Made by a program: the position numbers and the translations under genes. From Eurosta solidaginis (taxonomy: Eukaryota > Arthropoda > Insecta > Diptera > Tephritidae): a stretch of 64,000 nucleotides of DNA. Below the pieces are notes generated by a model, which saw only the letters and a program-made list of their open reading frames with translations, did not search any database and was not told the DNA's origin. Every line of letters begins with the position of its first letter. Position 1 is the first letter of the stretch. This document shows, in pieces, positions 53,600 to 64,000 of the stretch. The stretch spans positions 117,251,112 through 117,315,111 of the forward strand of contig NC_090320.1 in NCBI RefSeq assembly GCF_040869045.1. Reading direction: 5' to 3'.

Positions 53600-54082
53600 A
53601 TAATAACACGGAACAGGTTAGTTAAGAATTCAAAAATGTATATAAACTGGAATCAATTGAATAAATGAAATACTGTATGTAAAGAGTTGAGACGAAAAGA
53701 TATATTTATTTATTTTATGGGGATGATTGAGCCTTAGATCGGTTGTTTGGTTGGGTTTGGCGATGCGAAAAAAACGTATCTCTCTATGGTTGGGTAGGGG
53801 AGAGGGGAGGAGCAACTCCCAGCGGTTGAATGATAGAATCTCCACTCCACTTAGTGTCGGTGCGATCTAAAATAGATGGGTATTTTAAGCCAATTCGGTA
53901 GGTTGCTTTTGGGTTATCTGCGGTTTCATTTTCCATAGAATTTTAGTTATGTGCATGATTTTTTTGTGTAGTCATTATCGTAGTGGGCAAGAACCACTCC
54001 CCATCCGACGAGCTAAGATCTCGGCTAACGCTAGCATGCACAAGCCGCTGCCAGCACGTTCTAGTAGATGACTATCACAAAA
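53600..54082 (+). repeat. Probable 5' LTR of RING-Gypsy (start unknown)
   Basis: No gene. It ends GATGACTATCACAAA, directly before a primer-binding site, so the right part should be LTR. A TGTGTAGTCATTATCG near 53964 is one possible LTR start and 53600 another. There is no 3' partner in the window to decide. Confidence 0.45.
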
Positions 54083-54095
54083 TGGCGCCCAACGT
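54083..54095 (+). promoter_or_regulatory. Primer-binding site of RING-Gypsy
   Basis: TGGCGCCCAACGT directly after the presumed LTR end. It has the TGGCGCC start typical of tRNA 3'-end complementarity. Confidence 0.7.
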
Positions 54096-54768
54096 AAGTC
54101 CCCTGATGAGTATTCCCAGAGAGGGGCATCCGCTCAAATATTATTACAAAGACGTATTTGGGTGTCTGGAACAGGCTAAATAGGAGTTTGTGCTTTATTC
54201 TGCATACCGACTTATATTCCCTCTAAAAACTTTTTTTAATTTGGAATTTGTACGTGGAAAATTTTACTTTTGCAAACCAGATTTGAAGTCTACGAGGTTT
54301 TAAGGAATCTAAATATATATATTTTTATTGAAGGATTTTACATCGGAATTTTAATAAATGGTAAAAAAGTTTTTAGTAACCTGTAAGTTCCTTGAGATAT
54401 TCTTTTTTTCGACAAAGGCTTACGGAAAATCAAATGCTTTAAGGTTTAAGAGCAAGATCCTAAGTACAGGAATCGATCCATTTAGGTATAAAGCTTTTGT
54501 GCACTAGCGGTTTTGGAGAGTCTAAACCAACCCCATTTCCTTTTTCAGATCTAGGGCAATACAATCAAATCCCCATAATAATTACAGCAATTTTTTTTTA
54601 CTTTTGATTATATAAATATCCGGATCTGTTTGCATCGGTAAAGATATCCATACAATTTAAAATTTATATTGTATTAACCTTTTAAGGAAAATTCAACTAC
54701 TAATATCAAATAGTTCGAAAGATTTTGTTTTCAATTTATTTTTTTTCCTTAGCACTGTAATCAAAACC

Positions 54769-55701
54769 ATGGCTGTTCGACGCAGCACCGAAAATTTATT
54801 TCAAATTGATAATTTGGCAACAGGGTGTGGAATATGCAAGGAAGATATACCTGATAATCAGTTGTCAACCACCTCTTGTCAGCACAGTTTTTATAAAGAA
54901 TGTATTTCTGTTTGGCTTAAGGATAATGAGTCTTGTCCGTTATGTCGACGCGGCTGTGATACTCAGCCTTTAAAAAGTTTTTCCGAGCAGGAAAAGGTAC
55001 ACAATGTAAAGCAAGGTGCTAGACCTAAGGTAGCAGGCCAAGGAGTCCAAACTAGATCTAGAACCAACCCTAACTTTTCATTCAACGCTAATTCCAATCG
55101 CGGTAGAGATCGTGGATTAAATCATAACCGTACTCCAAGGCGTAACGACGGTAACAACACTTTGAGGGATAATCGCATACAGGCTATGGTGAGGGAAACC
55201 TTTCGCAATTATGAAGATCGGTTTTCGAGACAGTTAAATGTCGAAGTAGGTAAACAAATTACGGAATCTTTGGATGCATATTTCCGCAGTCTTAGGTTGA
55301 CAGAGACGCGTAGCAGGGCTGAGGCCGAGGGAGTTAGCTCATCAAACGTTAATAATACAGGCGCTTCAAATCAAGAAGCCAACTTGATACATAGTTCAGG
55401 ACGTACTCAGGAAGCTTCAAGTACGGCATCGCAATCTGTAGCTTGCAAGATTATTTCTGGTTGGAAGTTGAGTTTTGGCGCCTCACTGGCTAGTGTCCCG
55501 GTAGAAGAATTCATTTACCGAGTTAGAGCCCTTATCGATACTACGTTAAGAGGCGACTACCGTTCATTATATCAGAATATTCACATGCTTTTTGAAGGTA
55601 AAGCTAAAAGATGGTTTTGGCGTTACCACCACACAGCTCAAGATTTGGTCTGGGAAAATATTTGCGAGGAGTTACGGACAAGTTTTAAAGATTTCCGCTA
55701 A
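54769..55701 (+). pseudogene. Gag with N-terminal RING-finger-like domain
   Basis: ATG 54769 in a good context (AAACCATGG), preceded by a pyrimidine-rich TTTTTTTCCTTAG that could be a splice acceptor. Residues 20-59 form a RING-H2-like pattern: C20, C23, C37, H39, Y42 in place of the fourth ligand, C45, C56, C59 (CGICKED, TSCQHSFYKECISVWL, CPLCRR). A basic Asn/Arg-rich linker follows (NSNRGRDRGLNHNRTPRR). From ~230 comes a capsid-like region (GWKLSFGASLASVPVEEFIY, LFEGKAKRWFWRYHHTAQDL). The frame shifts near 55701. Confidence 0.85.
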
Positions 55702-56100
55702 GGAGCTTGAAACAAAAGGTTGGCGGGTCCTTTGAAAACTACTTGGATCATATTCTGTCCGCTGTCGATAGTTTGAAGCATCCCTTGTCGGAACGGGAAC
55801 TTGTGGAGATCGTTTTGAGGAATTTACAGCCTAAAATTCGGCTAGAGCTCCTGCACCTCGATCTTAATACTATCTCAAACCAACGCAAGGCATGCAGACG
55901 AAGAGAAAATTTAGTAGCCGAAATGCAAGGAAAGATACAGTTTCAAACGTCGATGGTTACTTTTCATAGGAATATGTCCGAAGTAGAAGTTGGTGCAGAG
56001 GAAATGAGTAATGAAGAAAAGGTCGCTGGAATTTCCAGCAATGGAGATTTAGTTGGTAGTAATGTTGGAACTGTGATGGTGTAGGGCATAACTAAAGGAA
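55702..56100 (+). pseudogene. Gag C-terminal half
   Basis: Continues after a one-base shift: KVGGSFENYLDHILSAVDSL, ERELVEIVLRNLQPKIRLEL and ISNQRKACRRRENLVAEMQG, the C-terminal half of the capsid. No CCHC knuckle is readable, but a degenerate Cys-rich stretch may exist near 56090-56170 in another frame (reading RNCIKPRRVFCYECGLVAFF). Confidence 0.75.
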
Positions 56101-56270
56101 TTGCATCAAGCCGAGAAGAGTATTTTGCTACGAATGCGGACTTGTTGCATTTTTCTACCCAATTGTCCAAAATGCAATAATCCGGAAAACGCCAGTCGGG
56201 ATGTCAGCAGCAAGCTTCGACATCCCAACAAGAAAGCGGAAGCTCAGTAGTAAATGATAAAATCATTGTT

Positions 56271-57158
56271 TTGAAGAAACCAAGTTCAGACCCTCAGCCA
56301 CCGCGACTTTTTCCCTTAGTACCTTTTCACGAACGCTTGATTGCTTACCAAACCGCAAGAGGGAAGATTTTTAGACCATCTAGATCAGCTGAGCGTGCAA
56401 AGCTTTACTGGCATGTTATTAAGAAAAAACGTAGAAACTTAAATGCGATATCCTCAATCTTTCATAAATCCAACGACCTCCGACCATATGCTTCCATAAA
56501 TCTTTTAGGCAAAACCAGACTAGGTCTTATCGATTCAGGAGAATCAGTAAGCTGTTTGGGAGGAGATTTGGAAAAGTACGTGTTAGAAAAGAGCGCGGGT
56601 GTTAAAATCTTGAACACTAATGTACTAACAGCTGATGGTTCTAAACAGCAAATTGCTGGAGTTGTGTCTTTAGAAGTAACTTATAAAAACGAAAGAAATA
56701 TTATTGAGTTCTACATAGTTCCAAACTTAGTGCAGGAAATTTATCTCGGAATAGACTTTTGGAAGGCATTCAATATCGCCACCAAAATAATAAACGAAGT
56801 GAATATACCCAAGACGGGTACCTCACTTCATCAACTGAGTGAAAACGAAGAAGCTAGGTTGAAGAGCGTAATATTAAGCTTTCCTTGCTTCGAAAAGAGA
56901 GGATTAGGGAAAACTTCCCTGGTGGAACACATAATTGACGTGGGTGGTGCGAAACCTAAAAACCAACGACAATTTCCCATATCTCCGGCGATAGAGAGGC
57001 TCATGGCCTCAGAGATTGACAGAATGTTAGAGTTAGGCGTAATTGAGGAGTCCAGTAGTTCTTGGTCATCGCCAGTAGTTCTAGTACGCAAACCAGGAAA
57101 AGTCCGCCTATGCTTAGATAGTAGAAAGGTCAACGCGGTAACCGTTAAAGATGCCTAA
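56271..57158 (+). pseudogene. Protease and RT N-terminus (RING-Gypsy)
   Basis: FHERLIAYQTARGKIFRPSR precedes the protease box LGKTRLGLIDSGESVSCLGG (D-S-G), with YIVPNLVQEIYLGIDFWKAF as the second hallmark. RT follows: VEHIIDVGGAKPKNQRQFPI, MLELGVIEESSSSWSSPVVL and KVRLCLDSRKVNAVTVKDA. A TAA ends the frame at 57158, where Tyr or a similar residue would be expected, and pol continues in sequence beyond. Confidence 0.9.
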
Positions 57159-58202
57159 TAGCTCCCTCATATTGAGGGTATACTATGAAGACTTCCCCGA
57201 GCGGAGTATATTTCAAGCGTAGACCTCAATGATGCGTTCTGGCAGATACCTCTTGAAAAGAGCTCCCGCGAAATAACGGCATTTACAGCACCTAACAAGC
57301 CATTATATCAGTATAAAGTAATGTCGTTTGGACTCTTTAATGCTGCCCAGACAATGTGCAGATTGATGGAGCGTGTAATACCCTATAACTTGAAAGATAA
57401 AGGATTTGTCTATGTCGAAGACTTCCTGGTGGTTTCTTAAAGTTTCGATTCGCATTTGGCAATTTTAAGGGAAGTGGCTAACCATATTTATAAAGCAGGA
57501 CTAACCTTAAATATTTCAAAAAGTGGGTTTTGTATGAAGGAAGTTCGATACCTAGGATACATAGTAGGGCGAGGAGCTATAGTTGACTATCCCATTCCAA
57601 AGTCAATAAAGCAGCTTCGCAGGTTTCTGGGTATGGCGGGCTGGTATCGCCGCTTCGTCCCCAACTTTGCCGAGGTACCTCATGCCCTTACAGATCTCCT
57701 CAAGAAGTAAAAGTCTTTCGTATGGTCAGAATCAGCGCAACAGTCATTTGATACGATAAAATCTTTACTAACGTCAGATCCGGTATTGGCGAATCCAGAT
57801 TTTACTAAACCCTTCATAATTCAGTGCGATGCTAGCTAGCATGGCATAGGAGCTGTATTTGCACAGAAAAATGATCAGGGGGATGAAATACCAATAGCTT
57901 ATAAGTCGCAAAAGTTGAATAGGGCGAAACAAAATTATTCCGTCACCGAGCAGAAGTGCCTGGCAGCTGTCTTAGCCATCAAGAAATTCAAAGCTTATCT
58001 TGAAGGTCAACCTTTCACCGTAATAACTGATCATGCAAGTTTGCGATGGCTAATGAATCAAAGCGATCTCAGCGGGCGCTTAGCTCGATTTCAATATTTT
58101 GACTTTCGCATAGAACATCGCAAAGAGAGTATCAATATGTTGCGCGAATGCTCTTTCTCGCATCTACTCCGAAGACCAAGAAATATCCGCAATTGCTATT
58201 GA
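57159..58202 (+). pseudogene. RT catalytic core and RNase H (RING-Gypsy)
   Basis: Read through several stops: YISSVDLNDAFWQIPLEKSS, YKVMSFGLFNAAQTMCRLME, GFVYVEDFLVVS with the catalytic box YVED (57411-57422) instead of YVDD, KEVRYLGYIVGRGA, KQLRRFLGMAGWYRRFVPNF. Then RNase H: PFIIQCDAS, LNRAKQNYSVTEQKCLAAVL, FTVITDHASLRWLMN. Stops lie at about 57438, 57708 and 57837. The sequence after 58140 degrades, with the usual DALSR motif read as MLRECSFS. Confidence 0.9.
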
Positions 58203-58665
58203 ATATTCCCCAATAATAGACCTTAGGTCAGAGGCCTTCTCTAATGCAGAGTATGTGGAGCTGAAGAGAAAAATTGAAGAACAGGCTGAAAAATTTCTAG
58301 ACCTTAAAACTCATGGGAAATTTATTTATCATCGCCCTGAGTTTTATACTGTTGCTAGTACCCAAATCTCTTAGAACCGAGGTTATGAAAAACGCGCATG
58401 ACATGAAGCTTTACGTGAACATCTAGGGCCTTTTCCCCGCTCGAAAAGCGGATATATTGGAATTCTTATCGTACTCGATCACTTGTCCAAGTTCACCTTC
58501 CTTTGTCCGCTCAAAAAACTTCAGTCATCGCCAATAATACATTTTTTGAAAGTTCATGTCTTTGACGTATATGGTATACCTGAGTATATCCTAAGTGATA
58601 ACCGAAGTCAGTTTAGGGCAAAAGACTTTGAACCCTTCCTGACCAAATGTGGTATTAAGCACATC
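58203..58665 (+). pseudogene. Integrase fragment (RING-Gypsy)
   Basis: A zinc region is not readable, and an internal deletion lies near 58360-58440. The frame from 58483 gives LSKFTFLCPLKKLQSSPIIH-like sequence and YGIPEYILSDNRSQFRAKDF, where the usual DNGSQF is DNRSQF. It stops at GIKH, where the neighbouring repeat begins. The catalytic Glu region is absent. Confidence 0.88.
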
Positions 58666-59020
58666 TAAGCCAAGTTTATATATTCAAAGCAAAAATGCGA
58701 TATATAGATAATTAAATTATACATTTTATTCCACTCGTAGCAGGAAGCGACGCCACAATCTCCTTTTAAGGATAGTGAGCACTCACGTGGAGCGAAAATG
58801 ATAGAACAAGCGGCAGCAAAATTCGAGCTCCATCTAAAAGTTAACAACAAACAAAACCTTAGTATTGGTTTTTTTTTATAAAATATAAAAGGGTATTTAT
58901 CTCTTATTAATAGAATGGCGAAGAAGGGAGAGGCCACATACATGGAGGAGTACAAATCCATTGATTCCTTTGTAATCAACTATATATGCATTGGTTTTTA
59001 TAAAGATTCAATATAATTGA
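58666..59020 (+). repeat. ~350 bp repeat, copy B (empty SINE site)
   Basis: Starts TAAGCCAAGTTTATATATTC and ends TCAATATAATTGA. It is a close match to 48761-49614 without the 412 bp SINE. It directly truncates the RING-Gypsy integrase on its left and meets the satellite on its right. Confidence 0.85.
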
Positions 59021-59027
59021 GGTCCGT

Positions 59028-62000
59028 CAAGCTGGACCCCCCCCCCCCCCCCCCCTCCCCCCACGATGGATTCGAAATTTGGTAGGCCAGGTATTATGTG
59101 CTATTTATGTGCTAATTTGTTCCCAAAATAAACAATTTTGTGCTCAAAATTTAAGTACTTTTTTTTTAACCTCAAAATGAGGGGTCCAGCTGGACGTCCA
59201 GCTAGACCCCCCCCCCCCCCCCTCATAAGCACTAGGTCAAACAAAAAAATTTATATGTGGGAATTATGTGCTATTTATGTGCTCCAACATAAGCTACGGT
59301 CTGTCTGTCCAGAAAAACAGAGGGTTGACAAGGGGGGAGCGGGGGCATATAACCCCAGACGGAAAAATGGAAACGGGATAGGTGCAGAATTTTGTGCTAT
59401 TTATGGGCTCGATAGTTCCAAAAACGATTCGTTTTTTTGACAACTTTTAATGTTTTTTTTTTAAAACATCAAAAGTGGTGGGTACAGCTGGACGTCCAGC
59501 TCGACCCCCCCTCGTAAGCCCTAGGTCAAACAAAACAATTTAAATGTGGGAATTATGTGCTATTTACGTGCTCAATAGTGCCAAAAAGAATTCGGGTTTT
59601 TGACAACTTTTAATGATTTTTTTAAAACTTCAAAAGTGGGGGGTCCAGCTGGACGTCCAGCTAGAGCCCTCCCCCCCCCCCCCTCGTAAGCACTAGGCCA
59701 AACAAAACAATTTAAATGTGGGAATTATGTGCTATTTACGTGCTCAATAGTGCCAAAAAGAATTCGGGTTTTTAACAACTTTTAATGATTTTTTTAAAAC
59801 TTCAAAAGTGGGGGGTCCAGCTAGAGCCCCCCCCCCTCGTAAGCACTAGGCCAAACAAAACAATTTAAATGTGGGAATTATGTGCTCTTTACGTGCTCAA
59901 TAGTGCCAAAAAGAATTCGGTTTTTTGACAACTTTTAATGATTTATTTAAAACTTCAAAAGTGGGGGGTCCAGCTAGACCCCCCCCCCCTCGTAAGCACT
60001 AGGCCAAACAAAACAATTTAAATGTGGGAATTATGTGCTATTTGCGTGCTCAATAGTGCCAAAAAGAATTCGGGTTTTTAACAACTTTTAATGATTTTTT
60101 TAAAACTTCAAAAGTGGGGGGTCCAGCTGGACGTCCAGCTAGAGCCCCCCCCCCCCCCCCTCGTAAGCACTAGGCCAAACAAAACAATTTAAATGTGGGA
60201 ATTATGTGCTCTGTGCGTGCTCAATAGTGCCAAAAAGAATTCGGTTTTTTGACAACTTTTAAAGATTTTTTTAAAACTTCAAAAGTGGGGGGTCCAGCTG
60301 GACGTCCAGCTAGACCACCCCCCTCGTAAGCACTAGGCCAAACAAAGCAATTTAAATGTGGGAATTATGTGCTATTTACGTGCTCAATAGTGCCAAAAAG
60401 AATTCGGGTTTTTGACAACTTTTAATGATTTTTTAAAACTTCAAAAGTGGGGGGTCCAGCTGGACGTCCAGCTAGACCCCCCCCCCTCATAAGCACTAGG
60501 TCAAACAAAAAAATTTAAATGTGGGAATTATGTGCTATTTATGTGCTCCAACATAAGCTACGGTCTGTCCAGAAAAACAGAGGGTTGACAACGGGGGAGC
60601 GGGGGCATATAACCCCAGACGGAAAAATCGAAACGGGATAGGTGCAGAATTTTGTGCTATTTATGGGCTCGATAGTTCCAAAAACGATTCGTTTTTTTGA
60701 CAACTTTTAATGCTTTTTTTTAAAACATCAAAAGTGGTGGGTACAGCTGGACGTCCAGCTAGACCCCCCCCTCGTAAGCCCTAGGCCAAACAAAACAATT
60801 TAAATGTGGGAATTATGTGATATTTACGTGCTCAATAGTGCCAAATAGATTTCGGGTCTTTGACAACTTTTAATGATTTTTTTAAAACTTCTAAAGTGGG
60901 CGGTCCAGCTAGACCCCCCCCCCCTCGTAAGCACTAGGCCAAACAAAACAATTTAAATGTGGGAATTATGTGCTATTTACGTGCTCAATAGTGCCAAAAA
61001 GAATTCGGTTTTTTGACAACTTTTAATGATTTTTTTAAAACTTCAAAAGTTGAGGGTCCAGCTGGACGTCCAGCTATACCCCCCTCGTAAGCACTAGGCC
61101 AAACAAAACAATTTAAATGTGGGAATTATGTGCTCTTTACGTGCTCAATAGTGCCAAAAAGAATTCGGTTTTTTGACAACTTTTAATGATTTTTTTAAAA
61201 CTTCAAAAGTGGGGGGTCCAGCTGGACGTCCAGCTAGACCCCCCTCGTAAGCACTAGGCCAAACAAAGCAATTTAAATGTGGGAATTATGTGCTATTTAC
61301 GTGCTCAATAGTGCCAAAAATAATTCGGGTTTTTAACAACTTTTAATGATTTTGTTAAAACTTCAAAAGTGAGGGGTCCAGCTGGACGTCCAGCTAGAGC
61401 CCCCCCCCCCTCGTAAGCACTAGGCCAAACAAAACAATTTAAATGTGGGAATTATGTGCTATTTACGTGCTCAATAGTGCCAAAAAGAATTCGGGTTTTG
61501 AACAACTTTTAATGATTTTTTTAAAACTTCAAAAGTGGGGGGTCCAGCTAGACCCCCCCTCGTAAGCACTAGGCCAAACAAAACAATTTAAATGTGGGAT
61601 CTATGTGCTATTTACGTGCTCAATAGTGCCAAAAAGAATTCAGGTTTTTAACAACTTTTAATGATTTTTTTAAAACTTCAAAAGTGAGGGGTCCAGCTAG
61701 AGCCCCCCCCCCTCGTAAGCACTAGGCCAAACAAACTAATTCAAATGTGGGAATTATGTGCTCTTTACGTGCTCAATATCGCCAAAAAGAATTCGGTTTT
61801 TTGATAACTTTTAATGATTTTTTAAAAATTCAAAAGTGGGGGGTCCAGCTGGACGTCCAGCTAGACCCCCCCTCGTAAGCACTAGGCCAAACAAAACAAT
61901 TTAAATGTGGGAATTATGTGCTATTTACGTGCTCAATAGTGCCAAAAAGAATTCGGGGTTTGAACAACTTTTAATGATTTTTTTAAAACTTCAAAAGTGG

Positions 62001-64000
62001 GGGGTCCAGCTAGACCCCCCCTCGTAAGCACTAGGCCAAACAAAACAATTTAAATGTGGGATCTATGTGCTATTTACGTGCTCAATAGTGCCAAAAAGAA
62101 TTCAGGTTTTTAACAACTTTTAATGATTTTTTTAAAACTTCAAAAGTGAGGGGTCCAGCTAGACCCCCCCCCCCCCCCTAGTAAGCACTAGGCCAAACAA
62201 AACAATTTAAATGTGGGAATTATGTTCTGTTTACGTGCTCAATAGTGCCAAAAAGAATTCGGTTTTTTGACAACTTTTAATGATTGTTTTAAAACTTCAA
62301 AAGTGGGGGGTCCAGCTGGACGTCCAGCTAGATCCCCCCTCGTAAGCACTAGGCCAAACAAAACAATTTAAATGTGGGAATTATGTGCTATTTACGTGCT
62401 CAATAGTGCCAAAAAGAATTCGGTTTTTTGACAACTTTTAATGATTTTTTAAAACTTCAAAACTGGGGGGGTCCAGCTGGACGTCCAGCTAGACCCCCCT
62501 CGTAGGTACTAGGCCAAACAAAACAATTTAAATGTGGGAATTATGTGCTATTTACGTGATCAATAGTGCCAAAAAGAATTCGGTTTTTTGACAACTTTTA
62601 ATGATTGTTTTAAAACTTCAAAAGTGGGGGGTCCAGCTGGACGTCCAGCTAGACCCCCCCCCCCCTCATAAGCACTAGGTCAAACAAAAAAATTTAGATG
62701 TGGGAATTATGTGCTATTTATGTGTTCCAACATAAGCTACGGTCTGTCCAGAAACACAGGGGACGACAAGGGGGGAGCGGGGGCATATAACCCAGAGGAA
62801 AAATCGAAACGAAAAAATTTTGTGCTATTTATGGGCTCGATAGTTCCAAAAACGATTCGTTTTTTGACAACTTTTAATGTTTTTTTTAAAACATCAAAAG
62901 TGGTGGGTACAGCTGGACGTCCAGCTAGACCCCCCCTCGTAAGCCCTAGGCCAAACAAAACAATTTAAATGTGGGAATTATGTGCTATTTACGTGCTCAA
63001 TAGTGCCAAAATGAATTCGGGTTTTTGACAACTTTTAATGATTTTTTTAAAACTTCAAAATTGGGGAGTCCAGCTGGACGTCCAGCTAGACCCCCCCTCG
63101 TAAGCACTAGGCCAAACAAAACAATTTAAATGTGGGAATTATGTGCTATTGACGTGCTCAATAGTGCCAAAAAGAATTCGGGTTTTTAACAACTTTTAAT
63201 GATTTTTTTAAAACTTCAAAAGTGAGGGGTCCAGCTGGACGTCCAGCTAGACCCCCCCTCGTAAGCACTAGGCCAAACAAAACAATTTAAATGTGGGAAT
63301 TATGTGCTATTTACGTGCTCAATAGTGCCAAAAAGAATTCGGGTTTTTAACAACTTTTAATGATTTTTTTAAAACTTCAAAAGTGGGGGATCCAGCTGGA
63401 CGTCCAGCTAGACCCCCCCCTCGTAGGTTCTAGGCCAAACAAAACAATTTAAATGTGGGAATTATGTGCTATTTACGTGCTCAATAGTGCCAAAAAGAAT
63501 TCGGTTTTTTGACAACTTTTAATGATTGTTTTAAAACTTCAAAAGTGGGGGGTCCAGCTGGACGTCCAGCTAGACCCCCCCCCCCCCCCCTCATAAGCAC
63601 TAGGTCAAACAAAAAAATTTAGATGTGGGAATTATGTGCTATTTATGTGTTCCAACATAAGCTACGGTCTTTTTAAAACCTCAAAAGTGAGGGGTCCAGC
63701 TGGACGTCCAGCTAGAGCCCCCCCCTCGTAAGCACTAGGCCAAACAAAAAAATTTAAATGTGGGAATTATGTGCTCTTTACGTGCTCAATAGTTACAAAA
63801 AGAATTCGATTTTTTGACAACTTTTAATGACTTTTTTAAAACTTCAAAAGTGGGGGTCCAGCTAAACCCCCCCCCCCTCGTAAGCACTAGGCCAAACAAA
63901 ACAATTTAAATGTGGGAATTATGTGCTATTTACATGCTCAATAGTGCCAAAAAGAATTCGGTTTTTTGACAACTTTTAATGATTGTTTTAAAACTTCAAA
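59028..64000. repeat. Satellite array, ~28 monomers with palindromic core
   Basis: Monomers of about 150-175 bp share, in order: GTCCAGCTGGACGTCCAGCT, a C-tract of 5-19, CTCGTAAGCACTAGGCCAAA, ACAATTTAAATGTGGGAATT, ATGTGCTATTTACGTGCTCA, ATAGTGCCAAAAAGAATTCG, TTTTGACAACTTTTAATG and AAAACTTCAAAAGTGGGG. Some monomers have lost one 12 bp half of the palindrome. A longer variant with AGCTACGGTCTGTCCAG and GGGGGCATATAACCC occurs at ~59280, ~60545, ~62725 and partly ~63650, so there is higher-order structure. The array continues past the window edge. Confidence 0.95.

Larger units (their letters stand above)
54083..58665 (+). mobile_element. Gypsy element with RING-like Gag, 3' truncated
   Basis: Primer site, ~690 bp leader, gag with an N-terminal RING-like domain, protease, RT, RNase H and part of integrase. 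It is cut at 58665, where a ~350 bp non-coding repeat begins. The pol has several in-frame stops and a mutated catalytic box (YVED), so it is dead. Confidence 0.88.

Noticed and set aside
53630..53845. Reverse ORF in the presumed LTR of the RING-Gypsy
   Set aside because: No homology and low complexity. It lies in non-coding LTR or leader sequence.
54769..54948. RING-like region as a host ubiquitin-ligase gene
   Set aside because: It is in the same open frame as a Gypsy capsid, follows a primer-binding site and leader and precedes Gypsy pol, so it belongs to the retroelement.
59138..59440. ORFs in the satellite with Pro/Arg-Gly repeats
   Set aside because: They are translations of the C-tract and palindromic core and change frame from monomer to monomer. 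No coding signal.
59028..64000. Satellite array as a CRISPR-like array
   Set aside because: The units are ~150-175 bp and similar throughout, with no unique spacers or cas genes, and the surroundings are eukaryotic.

Overview
This window looks like transposon-dense, probably heterochromatic or intergenic DNA from a cyclorrhaphan fly. A true fruit fly (Tephritidae) is most likely. This is inferred from the repeat types (Loa-type LINE with an insect-type ORF1, mdg1/412-like Gypsy, BEL/Pao, a (CAA)-tailed SINE and a tRNA-derived SINE familiar from dipteran genomes) and from the absence of any convincing host gene. I found no tRNA, rRNA, CRISPR or prokaryotic feature.

Layout. 1-4675: tandem and dispersed non-coding repeats, plus a gutted BEL/Pao element lying between two ~650 bp direct repeats. 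4840-18711: a Loa-clade LINE split by a complete Ty1/copia element (5677-14095, 5 bp target-site duplication), which is itself split by a reverse-strand LINE (6279-~10188). 18712-39452: an mdg1/412-like Gypsy element with its 5' LTR missing. It carries a 407 bp Penelope-like insertion in the protease (15 bp imperfect duplication). Its reverse transcriptase is split by a BEL/Pao element with both LTRs (22233-35998). That BEL element contains a 3.24 kb DNA transposon with an 8 bp target-site duplication (30173-33413), and that transposon contains a 126 bp MITE with a TAA duplication (30492-30617). The nesting is therefore four levels deep.

39769-44412: a 1.05 kb non-autonomous inverted-repeat element, then a 3.4 kb element with ~550 bp terminal inverted repeats and a decayed reverse-strand gene of a dispersed arthropod family. 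44945-49614: RTE-like LINE 3' end, candidate Helitron, T-rich DNA, a second Loa fragment and two SINEs with clear target-site duplications. 50241-53599: an internally deleted Gypsy element whose Gag starts with a SAP domain. 54083-58665: a Gypsy element whose Gag starts with a RING-finger-like domain. 59028-64000: a satellite array of ~28 monomers (~150-175 bp) built around a hairpin-forming palindrome and poly-C tracts, running off the right edge.

Nearly every coding region carries frameshifts or stops, so these are mostly relics. By eye the copia LTRs are ~98% alike and the BEL LTRs ~97%, so those two insertions look fairly recent. The SAP-Gypsy LTRs are far more diverged. The most interesting items are the RING-bearing Gag, the palindromic satellite, the two TIR elements with unusual transposase-like genes, and a foreign BEL gag-protease segment in the 3' part of the BEL element.
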